Numbered from the stretch's first letter, positions 34,411 through 43,607 are shown. The stretch is 64,000 nt of DNA from Micromonospora phaseoli (GCF_900109115.1 NZ_FNYV01000016.1:45567-109566); one strand, 5' to 3'. Numbers and translations are program-made. Notes: generated from the sequence alone by a model not told the origin.

Positions 34411-35484
34411 TCAGGCGATCGCGGAGTCGTCGATGTCGGCCACCCGTGGACGTCCCGTCAGCGCCATGGTCTGCACGAATTCCCGGGTGAGAAGCCGCAG
34501 CATGTCGGCGACGCCGTCACCACCGCCGACCGCGAGCGACCACAACACCGGCCGGCCGACCAGCACCGCACGGGCGCCGAGGGCCAGGGCGACGAAGACG
34601 TCGCGGCCGCTGCGTACCGAGCCGTCGACCAGGACCGGGATCCGCCCGCCTACCGCGGCGACCACCTCACGGAGCGCGACCAGGGACGGTACCGCACCGT
34701 CGAGCTGCCGTCCGCCGTGATTGGAGACAATCACACCGTTCATCTCGGACTCTACTGCGAGCAGGGCGTCCTCAGCGGTCAGCACGCCTTTCAGCAGGAT
34801 CGGCAGGGTGGTTAGCCCTCGCAACCACGCCAGGTCGGCCCACGTGATCGAGGCGTCGAAGGCCTGCGCGGCATGCCGAGCCAGGGCGGATTCGCCGTCG
34901 CGACCTTGGTGCTGCAGGTTCGCGTCTTGGTCGTCCAGGTTGGCCGGTGCGAGCTCCGGGTCGAGGGCAAATCCGTTGCGGAGGTCCCGGCGGCGCAGGC
35001 CGAGATGTGGCGTGTCCACCGTGAGCACCAGCGCGCTGAAGCCGGCCGCCTCGGCGCGCCGCACCAGGCGCGTCAGCTTCGCTCGGTCGCGCAGCCAGTA
35101 GAGCTGCAGCCAGAGCGGCCCGGCGGCGGACGCCGCGATGTCCTCCAGCGTACGGCTCGCGAAGGTGCTCACCACGAAGAGCGCACCGGCCACTCCGGTG
35201 CCGCGGGCGGTCTCCACCTCCCCGTCCGGGTGTGCCATCCGATGGTACGCGGTGGGTGCCACCCCGACCGGCACGGACAGCCCGGATCCGATCAGCCGCA
35301 CGGCGGGATCCGGCTCCGCGACGTCCACCAGCACCCGAGGGCGCAGGCGTACCGCGTCGAAGGCGGTCCGGTTCGCGTCCACTGAGAGCTCGGAGCCGCT
35401 ACCGCCCTCGATGTAGTCCCAGTTGTGCGCCGCGATCCGGTTGCGTGCCCGGGCCCGGTAGTCCTCTACGCACACGATCGCCAT
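34411..35484 (-). CDS. hmO: 4-hydroxymandelate oxidase
   Basis: A 357-residue FMN-dependent alpha-hydroxy acid oxidase. FMN and substrate residues are in place: Y24 (NWDYIEGGSG), K232 (PILLKGVLTAEDA), and the active-site H256 and R259 in SNHGGRQLDGA; the FMN phosphate site is LVDGSVRSGRDV. HmO oxidises 4-hydroxymandelate to 4-hydroxybenzoylformate, the middle step from HmaS to HpgT, both in the same operon. Its first 86 bases overlap the end of the HAD gene, which suggests either a real overlap or a HAD end extended by a frameshift. Confidence 0.9.
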   Translation of the reverse strand: MAIVCVEDYRARARNRIAAHNWDYIEGGSGSELSVDANRTAFDAVRLRPRVLVDVAEPDPAVRLIGSGLSVPVGVAPTAYHRMAHPDGEVETARGTGVAGALFVVSTFASRTLEDIAASAAGPLWLQLYWLRDRAKLTRLVRRAEAAGFSALVLTVDTPHLGLRRRDLRNGFALDPELAPANLDDQDANLQHQGRDGESALARHAAQAFDASITWADLAWLRGLTTLPILLKGVLTAEDALLAVESEMNGVIVSNHGGRQLDGAVPSLVALREVVAAVGGRIPVLVDGSVRSGRDVFVALALGARAVLVGRPVLWSLAVGGGDGVADMLRLLTREFVQTMALTGRPRVADIDDSAIA

Positions 35485-36289
35485 GCTCGTTCCCCGTTCG
35501 TCCGTCCATGACTGACTTCAGTACGCATGCCAGGCCATCCTCGGCGCAGGACCCGGTCACCTCGTTGGCCGCCGCCCGTACCTCGGCGGGCGCCTGCCCC
35601 ATTGCCACCCCGCGTGCCGCCCACCGGAGCATCTCCAGGTCGTTCACGTGATCGCCGACCGCCACGGTGCCGTCCGCACCGACGCCCATGGCGATCCGCA
35701 GATCCTCCAGTGCGGAGGCCTTGGAGACACCGGGCGGGCCGACCTCCAACCCACCCGTACGGCCCGTGGTGTCGGCAACCGTGGCCAGGCCCAGCACTCC
35801 GGCGAGCGCCACGAACCGGGACCGGGCCATCCCCTCGACGATCACGCGGCGGGCACCGTACGCACCGGCCCGCTCCCACGACGCCACGGACACCGGCCCG
35901 GGCAGCTCACTGGCCGGGAACCCGGCGGTGACCCGGAAGCCGTGCTCCCCCGGCGGTTCGACGGCTGCTGCGCAGCCGGACGGATTCCCGGCCAGGACGG
36001 CCAGCAGCGGTCCCGGGTCGAAGATCCGCTCGGCGACCACGGCGTACCCGGCGTGACTGTCCTTCTCCTCCCGCACGGTGACGGCGCCGTTCGAGCAGAC
36101 CGCGTACGCTCTCGTCAAACCGAGACCGCCGAGCAGCGCAACCGTGGCCCACGGCGACCGGCCGGTGGCAAGCACGACGTGGTGGCCAAGGTCGTGAATG
36201 GCGCGGATCGCCGCGTGGACCCGGGGCGTGACGGTTCCGTCGGGTCCGGCGATGGTGCCATCTACGTCGAGCGCGATCAGCAGCGTCAT
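35399..36289 (-). CDS. Cof-type HAD phosphatase
   Basis: A 296-residue HAD superfamily type IIB hydrolase. The start is the ATG at 36287-36289 (MTLLIALDVDGTIAGPDG) because it gives the DxDGT motif directly and overlaps the kinase stop as ATGA. Motif I is DVDGT, motif II ATGRS, motif IV GDHVNDLEML. Cof-type phosphatases act on sugar phosphates and flavin mononucleotide. It may dephosphorylate a sugar intermediate, duplicating the role of the NtdB-type enzyme at 49011. The final 28 residues have no family resemblance and overlap HmO. Confidence 0.82.
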   Translation of the reverse strand: MTLLIALDVDGTIAGPDGTVTPRVHAAIRAIHDLGHHVVLATGRSPWATVALLGGLGLTRAYAVCSNGAVTVREEKDSHAGYAVVAERIFDPGPLLAVLAGNPSGCAAAVEPPGEHGFRVTAGFPASELPGPVSVASWERAGAYGARRVIVEGMARSRFVALAGVLGLATVADTTGRTGGLEVGPPGVSKASALEDLRIAMGVGADGTVAVGDHVNDLEMLRWAARGVAMGQAPAEVRAAANEVTGSCAEDGLACVLKSVMDGRTGNEHGDRVRRGLPGPGTQPDRGAQLGLHRGR

Positions 36290-37200
36290 CGCGGTGACCC
36301 CCGGTGTCGCCGGGCGAGATCGGCCGCGCCGACGAGACCGGCCAAGTTGCCCAGTTCGGCCGCCCGGACCTGCGGTTGCGGCCATCCGCCCCGGTCACCG
36401 GACTCCTTGCGGTACACCTCGAGAAGCGGGTCCATCAGCACATCGCCGGCCTCGGCCAACCCGCCGCCGATCACGACAACCTGTGGGTCGAGCAGCTGGA
36501 CGATGTCCGCCACACCACGAGCCAGCCATTCCGCAACCTGCCGGAACGCTCCCGTCGCCACGGGATCGCCCATCCGGGCGGCCGCGGCGACGGCCGTACC
36601 GTCGAGGAACCCTCCGTCCCGGGCGTACCGGACCAGGGCGTGCCCGCTGGCGTACTGGTCGAGGCAGCCGTTGCGGCCGCACCCGCAGAGCCGCCCGCCG
36701 CGAACGGCGACCATGTGACCGACCTCCCCGGCGGTCGTGGTCGCCCCGCGGACCAGTTCGCCCCCGAGGACGAAACCACCGCCGACGCCAGTGCCGACGG
36801 TCACCATGATCACCGAGTCGGTCGCGTCACGGGCGGCGCCGAACCGGAACTCCGCCCATGCCGCAGCGTTGGCGTCGTTTTCCACCAGCACCGGCACATC
36901 GCATGCCGCCTCCAGCAGTGCCCGTACCGGCTCGTTCCGCCAACCTAGGTGGGTCGCGAACAGGACGGTAGAACGGGCCGGATCGACCAGACCGGCGGTC
37001 CCGACGCCGATCGCCGCCACGGGGAACCGCTCGCCGAGGTCCCGTGCCACGGCGACGACGACATCCCGCAGCGCGTTCCCGCCAGCGGCGGGTGTCCCCC
37101 GGCGAATCGTCGAGATGATCGTCCCGTCCGCGTCAACGACGCCGCCGACCACCTTGGTCCCACCGATGTCCAGACCGAGGGCGAGCGGTTCCGCGGTCAT
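36286..37200 (-). CDS. ROK-family sugar kinase
   Basis: A 304-residue ROK kinase: N-terminal ATP site LGLDIGGTKVVGGVVD, catalytic VENDANAAAWAE, and the zinc-binding CGCGRNGCLDQYASG signature. The size and motifs suit a glucokinase. Glucose 6-phosphate is the substrate of the NtdC-type enzyme at 49940, so this kinase could feed the kanosamine pathway. Its ATG lies inside the stop of the adenylation-thiolation gene, and its own stop overlaps the HAD start. Confidence 0.88.
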   Translation of the reverse strand: MTAEPLALGLDIGGTKVVGGVVDADGTIISTIRRGTPAAGGNALRDVVVAVARDLGERFPVAAIGVGTAGLVDPARSTVLFATHLGWRNEPVRALLEAACDVPVLVENDANAAAWAEFRFGAARDATDSVIMVTVGTGVGGGFVLGGELVRGATTTAGEVGHMVAVRGGRLCGCGRNGCLDQYASGHALVRYARDGGFLDGTAVAAAARMGDPVATGAFRQVAEWLARGVADIVQLLDPQVVVIGGGLAEAGDVLMDPLLEVYRKESGDRGGWPQPQVRAAELGNLAGLVGAADLARRHRGSPR

Positions 37201-38972
37201 GCGGCGGTCACCGCGAGGGAGAGCCGGCGGATCGTCGGATGCTCGAAGATATCCTTGACCGTCACCGTCCGGCCGGTGGCCTTCTCCACCGCCGTGGCCA
37301 CGTGCACTGCCGCCAGCGAGTCGCCGCCGAGTTCGAAGAAGTCGTCGTCGGGGTGGACGTCCTCCAGGCCGAACGTGTCGCGCCAGAGCTCGGCCAGCAT
37401 CGCCTCCAGCTGGCCGGCCGGGCCGTCCACGGTGTCCGGGACCTGTCGCGCCCGCTCGAACTCCGGCGGCGGCAGCCGATTCTGGTCCAGTTTGAGGTTG
37501 CCGGTCAGTGGGATGTCCGCAACGACGGTCAGCGTAACCGGGTGTTGGTGACCGGGCAGCGTCGCGCGGACATGCTCCCGGACCGCCGCCACCAGACGCC
37601 TGCGCTCGGTGAGATCGCTGAGGTCAACGGGGACCAGGTAGGCGTCCAGCCGTTTGTCGCCGGTCCCGTCCTCCCGGGCCACGACCACCGCGTCACGGAC
37701 GTCGGGATGCCCGGTCAGCGCGCTCTCGATCTCGCCGGGTTCGATGCGATAGCCGCGTACCTTGATTTGCCGGTCCTTGCGGCCGAGGAATTGGATCGTG
37801 CCGTCCGGTGCGATCCGGGCCAGGTCCCCGGTACGGTAGCGGCGCGCGTCGGGTCCGCTCTGCGGGTCCGGCACAAAGCGTTCCGCCGTGCTCTCCGGCC
37901 GGTTCAGGTAGCCACGCGCCACGCCTCTGCCCCCGATCACCAACTCGCCCACCTCACCGTCGGCGACCGGCCGGCCCTCGGTATCCGTCACCAGGACCTC
38001 GACATTCCGGAGCGGACTTCCGATGGGTATGTGCGGAGCGCTCCCGGTCATCACTGCCAGGTCCTGGAAAGTGGCAAAGCCGGTGGTCTCCGTGGGGCCG
38101 TACAGATGGATGAGCCGTCCACCGAAGGACTCCCGGGCGCGGACGCCCAAGTCGTTCCGGACCGAGTCGCCGCCGAACAGGAGTGTGTGGACGTTGTCGA
38201 GCGCCGCGAAATGCCGTCCGTCGAGCAGCCGGAAGACCGCACTGGTCAGGTGCAGGATGGTGACTCGGTCCTGGCGCACCTTCGCGATCAGGGAGGCGAG
38301 TTCGTCGCCGGCGAAGTCGTACACCACGCAGGTCGCGCCGTTGACCAGCGGCGACCACAGCTCGAAGGTGGACGCGTCGAAAGCCAGGGTGGCCAGTGCG
38401 GCGACCCGGTCACCGGGGATGACCGACACGTAGTTCTGGTTGCTCACCAGGTTCGCCACATTGTCGTGTGTGACCAGCACACCCTTGGGCCGGCCGGTGG
38501 AGCCGGAGGTGTAGATGACGTAGGCCGGGTCGTCGGCCGTGACCGGCACGTCCACGTCGCCGATCGGGTATCCGCGGAACTCCTCCGGACGGTCGATCAG
38601 CACGACCGTCCCGTCGTGGGCTGGCAGCATCCCGGCGGTCCGGCTCCCACAAACGACTACGGGTGCCGCAGTGTCCTCGATCATCATGGTCAGCCGGTCG
38701 GCAGGCCACGTCACGTCCAGCGGAACGTACGCGCCACCGGCCTTCAGGACGGCGAGCAGCCCGAGCGGCATGTCGCACGTCCGGTCGACGCTGACCCCTA
38801 CCAGGGTCCCCGGCCCAACGCCCAGGTCCTGGAGCCTGCGGGCGATCTGGTTCGCCCGCTCGTTCAGCTCCCGGTACGTTTTCGTCACGCCGCCCCCGAT
38901 GACGGCCGGCCGGTTCGGGGCGGTGTGCGCATGGTGCTCGACCATGGCGTGTAGGGTCGTCCGCTGGTCCAA
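37197..38972 (-). CDS. NRPS adenylation-thiolation (A-T) protein, predicted for 4-hydroxyphenylglycine
   Basis: A 591-residue protein: adenylation domain (1-500) and a carrier domain (520-590) with FFELGGDSLAAVH holding the phosphopantetheine Ser. Core motifs are all intact: YTSGSTGRPKG (A3), YGPTETTG (A5), YRTGDLAR (A7), DRQIKVRGYRIEPGEIE (A8), NLKLDQNRLP (A10). Reading the ten specificity positions against GrsA-PheA gives D-A-F-H-L-G-L-G-F-K, close to the 4-hydroxyphenylglycine code D-I-F-H-L-G-L-L-C-K. It has no condensation or thioesterase domain. The start is TTG at 38970-38972 with GGAG upstream; it is the first gene of the eight-gene operon. Confidence 0.9.
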   Translation of the reverse strand: MDQRTTLHAMVEHHAHTAPNRPAVIGGGVTKTYRELNERANQIARRLQDLGVGPGTLVGVSVDRTCDMPLGLLAVLKAGGAYVPLDVTWPADRLTMMIEDTAAPVVVCGSRTAGMLPAHDGTVVLIDRPEEFRGYPIGDVDVPVTADDPAYVIYTSGSTGRPKGVLVTHDNVANLVSNQNYVSVIPGDRVAALATLAFDASTFELWSPLVNGATCVVYDFAGDELASLIAKVRQDRVTILHLTSAVFRLLDGRHFAALDNVHTLLFGGDSVRNDLGVRARESFGGRLIHLYGPTETTGFATFQDLAVMTGSAPHIPIGSPLRNVEVLVTDTEGRPVADGEVGELVIGGRGVARGYLNRPESTAERFVPDPQSGPDARRYRTGDLARIAPDGTIQFLGRKDRQIKVRGYRIEPGEIESALTGHPDVRDAVVVAREDGTGDKRLDAYLVPVDLSDLTERRRLVAAVREHVRATLPGHQHPVTLTVVADIPLTGNLKLDQNRLPPPEFERARQVPDTVDGPAGQLEAMLAELWRDTFGLEDVHPDDDFFELGGDSLAAVHVATAVEKATGRTVTVKDIFEHPTIRRLSLAVTAA

Positions 38973-39282
38973 CGAAGACTCCGTTCTGGCGGCGATCCGC
39001 CGATGTCGGTGGAGGTACGGCTGTCCCGTTCACGCCTTGGGGTCAATGTTGCCAAGCTTGTCACCAAGAAGCCCTCTCGACCATCCTGACCCTCACCAGT
39101 TTGCCAGATTCAGGCAATACGGCTGACCCGTCACGGCTGAGATACACCGGCTAGGCTGGCTCGACAGCGTTGCCAAGATGGCTAATATAGATCACGATCC
39201 ACGCTACATCTACTTGATGCTTCGGTAAACATAGATTCCCCCGCGGAGCGGCCACGAGGCCCCGATCGAGACAAGGTTCATC
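38973..39282. promoter_or_regulatory. Divergent promoter region with repeated TTGCCA motifs
   Basis: Between the A-T operon and the GT2 gene lie three TTGCCA-containing sites: GTTGCCAAGCTTG (39048-39060), TTTGCCAGATTCAGGCAATA (39100-39119, imperfect inverted repeat) and GTTGCCAAGATGGC (39169-39182, containing the dyad GCCA-AGA-TGGC). An AT-rich box GGCTAATATAGATCACG (39180-39196) could be a -10 region for the GT2 gene. No gene is supported here. Confidence 0.45.
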
Positions 39283-40233
39283 ATGCCGGCGCTCAGTATC
39301 GTCATGCCCTTCCACAACGTGCGGCCCTATCTGACCCGCGCGCTGGAGTCGATCCGCATGCAGCGGCACACCGACTTCGAGGCCGTTCTCGTCGACGACG
39401 GCTCGACGGACGGCAGCAGCACCATCGCGGCCGGGTTCGCCGACCGGGACCCCCGTTTCCACGTCGTCCGGCAGGAGAACACCGGGCCCGGGCCGGCTCG
39501 CAACCGCGGCATCGCCGAGGCACGGGGCACCTACCTCGCGTTCGCCGACGGCGACGACGAGGTGCCGCCCGAGGCGTACGCTTCGATGATCCGTTCGCTC
39601 GAAAACACCGGCTCCGACATCGCATGCGGACGAGTGCTGCGTTTTGTGGGCGAGGAACCACCGTTCCTCTCCGAACTGCACGAGGAGATCGGGCGTACTG
39701 CGGCCGACCGGACGCACATCACCCGCTACCCGGCATTGGTCGCCAATCGTACGATGTGGAACCAGATGTACCGGAAGGCATTCTGGGATGCTCACCGGTT
39801 TGGCTTCGATGCGGTGCTGTACGAGGACATCGCGGTGTCGGCCGAGGCGCACTCTCGGGCGTCCTCAGTCGACGTGCTCGCGGACATCGTCTACCGGTGG
39901 CGGATGCGGACCGCGCAGGAGACCACCTCGATCACCGGCGCGTTCGGCCACCCGGACAACGTCCTCGCCCTGATGAATGCGGTTGCCCGGACCAACGCGG
40001 TCCTCCTGGAGCTGGCCGCTGCAGCGAAATCGACGCACGACAAACTTATGATCAAGTACGACTTCGAGGCGGTCCTGGTGGCCCTGCCGCAGGCCGGCCC
40101 GGAGACCCGCAAAATGATCCTGTCCCGGGTCGAGGAGTGCATCGCCACCTTCCCGGCGGACATCGCCGACGATCTTCCGGCCGAGCAGCAGGATCGGTAC
40201 GTACAGATTCGCGCCCTGCTTGCAGACGCGTAA
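39283..40233 (+). CDS. GT2 glycosyltransferase
   Basis: A 316-residue GT-A glycosyltransferase: LSIVMPFHNVRPYLTRALES, nucleotide-binding LVDDGSTDGSS, PGPARNRGIAEARGTY and metal-binding FADGDDEVPPEAY. It lacks the C-terminal extension of the other two GT2 proteins here and is closer to the single-domain WcaA-like group that adds sugars to peptides or lipids. The donor is unknown. It is a single-gene transcript between TTGCCA-motif sites and a perfect hairpin, convergent with a methyltransferase. Confidence 0.87.
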   Translation: MPALSIVMPFHNVRPYLTRALESIRMQRHTDFEAVLVDDGSTDGSSTIAAGFADRDPRFHVVRQENTGPGPARNRGIAEARGTYLAFADGDDEVPPEAYASMIRSLENTGSDIACGRVLRFVGEEPPFLSELHEEIGRTAADRTHITRYPALVANRTMWNQMYRKAFWDAHRFGFDAVLYEDIAVSAEAHSRASSVDVLADIVYRWRMRTAQETTSITGAFGHPDNVLALMNAVARTNAVLLELAAAAKSTHDKLMIKYDFEAVLVALPQAGPETRKMILSRVEECIATFPADIADDLPAEQQDRYVQIRALLADA

Positions 40234-40234
40234 G

Positions 40235-40278
40235 CTGCTGTCGTCCGTGCCGGCGTTCGCCGGCACGGACGACAGCAG
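40235..40278. terminator. Perfect 20-base hairpin between convergent genes
   Basis: Arms 40235-40254 and 40259-40278 are perfect complements with a GTTC loop, starting one base after the GT2 stop and ending 20 bases before the methyltransferase stop on the other strand. A bidirectional terminator is the simplest reading. Confidence 0.9.
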
Positions 40279-40297
40279 GCGGGGACCACCCCTACCC

Positions 40298-41038
40298 TCA
40301 CAGATCGGCGATCCGCCATACGCCGATGGACTTGTCGGGGAAGCGCAGTTCGATTTCCTTACCGTCCTCCTCGTACCGGTGCACCTCGGTGCAACGCTCG
40401 TTGATCAGCCGGATCGGTTCGGGCAGCAGGAACGGCGCCCGCCGCAAATTGAGCGGCCGCCACCCACCGGGCTCAATGTCGGCGGGGTTCTCCATCCGGT
40501 CGGTGAACGTGGTGGTCGCCAGGTACGTAGCGCCGCTGCGCCGGATGTTGTCCAGCGCCCGCAGGACGTCGTCGTTTCCGAGGTGGACCAGACAGTCGCG
40601 GGAGAAGATCAGGTCGACCGGTGCCAGAGGGTCCCGGGTGAGGTCGGCGACGCGGAACTCGCGGCCCGGACGACCGTAGCGATCCTGGTTTCGCTCGACG
40701 AGCCAGGTCACGATGTCGGCGCCGATGTAGCGGACGGGGCCTAGGTCTACCCGGGAGAACCAGTAGAAGTCTCCGCAGGGCACGTCGAGAATGCTTGTCA
40801 CGTTCAGGTCGCGGAGCAGACGGGGGATCGCCGACCGCAGCGTCGCGGTCTGCTCAAGGTTCGAGCCGAGCCCGGACCGGGACTCGCCGTCGGCCACCGC
40901 CGGGTCATCGTCGACCAGGGTCCAGTCACCGCTGGCGTAAATGCGGGTGAAGGTGTCCTGGAGCGTGCCGGGACCGGCACCCGCTTCGGAGAGCACCGCT
41001 GAGCCGTGTCGCGGCGACTCGTTCACATCGTCAGACAT
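40298..41038 (-). CDS. SAM-dependent methyltransferase
   Basis: A 246-residue class I methyltransferase. AGGAGG lies 6 bases before the ATG at 41036-41038; the adjacent ATG at 41039-41041 is an alternative. Motif I is SILDVPCGDFYWFSRVDLG, then YIGADIVTWLVERNQ and LIFSRDCLVHLGNDDVLRAL. The D-V-P-C-G-D-F motif and the DCLVHL segment occur in methyltransferases near glycosyltransferase and NRPS genes. It may methylate a sugar or aromatic hydroxyl of the product. It is monocistronic and convergent with the GT2 gene. Confidence 0.85.
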   Translation of the reverse strand: MSDDVNESPRHGSAVLSEAGAGPGTLQDTFTRIYASGDWTLVDDDPAVADGESRSGLGSNLEQTATLRSAIPRLLRDLNVTSILDVPCGDFYWFSRVDLGPVRYIGADIVTWLVERNQDRYGRPGREFRVADLTRDPLAPVDLIFSRDCLVHLGNDDVLRALDNIRRSGATYLATTTFTDRMENPADIEPGGWRPLNLRRAPFLLPEPIRLINERCTEVHRYEEDGKEIELRFPDKSIGVWRIADL

Positions 41039-41394
41039 CATTTTCCTCCTGGGCTGTCCGCACGGATCCGAAAGGGGAGGAGACATACCGCCGGGACGGC
41101 TGTTGCCGGCTTGCCAGGCCACGAGAGGGTCGCCAAGTGCCCCACACCGTAACCGGGTGCATTCCCGGCGGCGGCTCACGCCTGGCCGGGGATGCGGGAA
41201 CCCTAACAGATCCGCATGCTCTTCGATGGACACAGTGGACGACGGTCGGCCGTCGGCGTTGCTCAGCCGCTCTCTGCGCGCGGCGAAACGGGCAGGACGA
41301 GCGTCTCGGTGATCAGGTATGGTCGGACTCACGTCGGCACACCGCCGAGACGTCAGTTGAGTCACCGCTCAATAACGCACCGCCTAGCGACACC

Positions 41395-41420
41395 TGGCAA
41401 CTTGTGCCAAACTTGCCAGC
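41395..41420. promoter_or_regulatory. Inverted repeat with TTGCCA motifs upstream of a small gene
   Basis: CTGGCAA (41395-41401) and TTGCCAG (41414-41420) form perfect 7-base arms around 12 bases that contain GTGCCAAA. It shares the TTGCCA core with sites at 39048, 39169, 43517 and 45014. Confidence 0.5.
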
Positions 41421-41502
41421 CGACAGCCATTGCGTAGCCGGCAATGGCACGTTGCTGCTCGCCGGAGCGCCGCAACGTATTCACGCACCGACACGGGGGC
41501 TA

Positions 41503-41793
41503 GTGACAGTGCATCTGAACCTCGCTACCAGGCGGCATGCCCGTCAGGCGATTCGCTCCGCTCATCGGGAGGTGGTGCTGACACTTCCGGACGAGGCGTG
41601 GGGCGCCTACCGGGCACCCGACCTACTCCGGGCACGACGATCCGCACATCGCAGCGTGGCGCTCCGCGTTCGGACCTGCTCCGCCGCACCGGCACCTGTG
41701 GCGCTGCCGATCCTGGCCCGGCTGATGGACCGGTTGGACGCGCGGTGCCTTTCTCAGTTCGGGTACCAGGCGGCGATGAACGACCGGGCATGA
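41503..41793 (+). CDS. Small hypothetical protein next to the cluster regulator
   Basis: About 96 residues from GTG 41503 (GGGGG just upstream): VTVHLNLATRRHARQAIRSA, HREVVLTLPDEAWGAYRAPDLL and a helical, basic end. The longer frame from 41137 adds text without features. The composition is coherent and the opposite-strand frames are not better, but no family is recognised. It ends 8 bases before the regulator gene's stop on the other strand. It could be a small regulator or an STAS-like fragment. Confidence 0.4.
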   Translation: MTVHLNLATRRHARQAIRSAHREVVLTLPDEAWGAYRAPDLLRARRSAHRSVALRVRTCSAAPAPVALPILARLMDRLDARCLSQFGYQAAMNDRA

Positions 41794-41801
41794 AGCTCCC
41801 G

Positions 41802-43097
41802 TTACGTCGGCAGCACCGACGGCGGCGAGATGAAGTACGCCCTTGCCGCACTTCCGGTGCGATGCTGCGCCCGGTCTGCGCCGGGACCGGGCGCCTGGGA
41901 CAACACCTTGGCCAGACTACGCCAGACCGTCGCCGCCAACTCCACGTTCCGGGTGTCCTGTGCCTCCTGCGCCAGCCCCTCGATGTGTCGGATACCGGCC
42001 TCGCGCTCGCCGGCCAGGATCATCAGCAGCCCGTGCAAAGTCTGCTGTCGGATCCGGTCGCGGAAGGCGAGCAGCACTGGCTGCCCGTCCACCTCGTCGC
42101 AGAGTTCCCGGGCCTCGTCGATCCGACCTTCCTCAAAAGCGAGTTGAGCGCAAAGCGTAGACAGTTGTTGCCGGTACAAATCCGTCCCCACCAGACGGAT
42201 GATCGGGTGAACCTCATCCAGGCGCAGCTGCGCCAGGTCGGTCCGCGGCGGCATGGTCTGCAGATACAACGACGCGGCGCCGAGCCGCAGCCGGGCCCAG
42301 AGCAGCACGTCGACGGCGTCGCTCAGGTGGACCAGCGCCTGTTCCAGAAGTTGACTCGCCATTGCGTAGTCCGCCTGCCGAGTGCGGACCGTGGCCGAGG
42401 CCCACAGCGCTTCAACGTGGAGCACGCCGGCCGCTTCCCGGGTCAACTCGCACAGTTCATCAGCGTGCTCACGTGCCTCGACCAGCTGGCCGAGCTCGGC
42501 CTGGGCGAGGATGATCGCGAGCAGCGCGGCGGCGCGATCGGCCACCGGCAGGTCCTCGGCCAGCAGGTAGGCGCGGGACGCGTACTCCAGGGACTGGGCG
42601 ACATCGCCGCGGACCGCGACGCACCTGGCCAGCGCTGTGCAGGCGCGCGCCCACAGGCCAGGGTGGCCGATCTCCTCACTGAGCACGTTCAGCTCCACCA
42701 GCAGCTCGAACTGCTCATCGAGGCGTTGCTGCGCCGAACGCATCCGGGCGAGTTGCCACAGGCCTTGCCATCGCAGTGCCGGATCGGCCGCGGCGTCGGC
42801 GCGCAAAGCCTCGGCGAGAACGTCAGAGAGGTCAAGACTGTCCGGTGCGGACTGCACCGCAGCGAGCACGTGAGCGAGTGCGGACGGACTGGGCGCCGGC
42901 GTGGGCTCGGCGTCCAGCGGGACGCCCAAGCGCTCGCTGAGGTAGTCGACGGCGTGCTTGGTCGGCCGGCGTGCCCCGGACTCCAGTCGGGACAGGTATC
43001 CGGTGGACATGCCGTCGCCCGCCAGCGCAGCCTGCGACAGGCCCATCTCTAGCCGGAGCGCTTTCAGTCGTTGACCGAAGGAGAGCTGTTGAGCCAT
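41802..43097 (-). CDS. XRE-family regulator with TPR-like domain, probable cluster regulator
   Basis: A 431-residue protein starting MAQQLSFGQRLKALRLEMGL (an alternative ATG lies 4 codons upstream). The HTH is LSQAALAGDGMSTGYLSRLESGARRP (residues about 22-48, in the Cro/C1 style). Residues 80-400 are helical repeats of the TPR type (e.g. ACTALARCVAVRGDVAQSLEY, LLAIILAQAELGQLVEAREHADEL), the common architecture of actinobacterial cluster regulators that sense a peptide or small signal through the repeats. It lies between two GT2 genes and has TTGCCA sites on its flanks, so it is the likely controller of the cluster. Confidence 0.87.
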   Translation of the reverse strand: MAQQLSFGQRLKALRLEMGLSQAALAGDGMSTGYLSRLESGARRPTKHAVDYLSERLGVPLDAEPTPAPSPSALAHVLAAVQSAPDSLDLSDVLAEALRADAAADPALRWQGLWQLARMRSAQQRLDEQFELLVELNVLSEEIGHPGLWARACTALARCVAVRGDVAQSLEYASRAYLLAEDLPVADRAAALLAIILAQAELGQLVEAREHADELCELTREAAGVLHVEALWASATVRTRQADYAMASQLLEQALVHLSDAVDVLLWARLRLGAASLYLQTMPPRTDLAQLRLDEVHPIIRLVGTDLYRQQLSTLCAQLAFEEGRIDEARELCDEVDGQPVLLAFRDRIRQQTLHGLLMILAGEREAGIRHIEGLAQEAQDTRNVELAATVWRSLAKVLSQAPGPGADRAQHRTGSAARAYFISPPSVLPT

Positions 43098-43607
43098 TTC
43101 ACCTCGCATAGTACTGGGACACGACCACGGAGGAGGACCTCCAGCGAGACGGGGAGCGCTGTCAGACGACGTCCACGAGTGCTCAGGCCGGTGGCAAATC
43201 CCGACGAGTATCGCACACGTCTTACCAGAATTTGACTAGGGCGTCGGTTCTCAAACGGCCAGCTGAGCGGCTACCCGGAAGGTTTCTGGCGCCGTGCCGC
43301 CCGCGCTCACCCACGACGCGCAGTCGTGCCCCAGTGACGGAAGCCAAACCCGGACCGCGCTGTTTAGGAAAGACACTGTGAATCTTGGTCAGCGATTGGA
43401 AAGAGAGAGCGCTCTCCATCTCCGCGTACTGCCTGACGCATTCATGGGATATGTCAGCTATTCAGCTACTGATTGGTGATTTGACATTATGTACGCCAGC
43501 GGTCATCCTGCAGTAAGTTGGCAACGCCAACGCCCCCTTCCGCCGCATGGTTCCGGCGAGATCGACTGGCCATGACTTAGTAGTCTGGGCCGTAAGTCCT
43601 TCGAGGG
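43098..43607. other. Regulator upstream region
   Basis: No gene is supported. It includes a perfect dyad GTTGGCAACGCCAAC (43517-43531) of the TTGCCA family, 420 bases upstream of the XRE regulator start, and AT-rich sequence at 43455-43500 (GCTATTCAGCTACTGATTGG) that may be a promoter. Confidence 0.35.

Noticed and set aside
37239..38954. A 571-residue open frame opposite the A-T gene
   Set aside because: The minus strand has every adenylation and carrier motif intact; the plus-strand translation has none.
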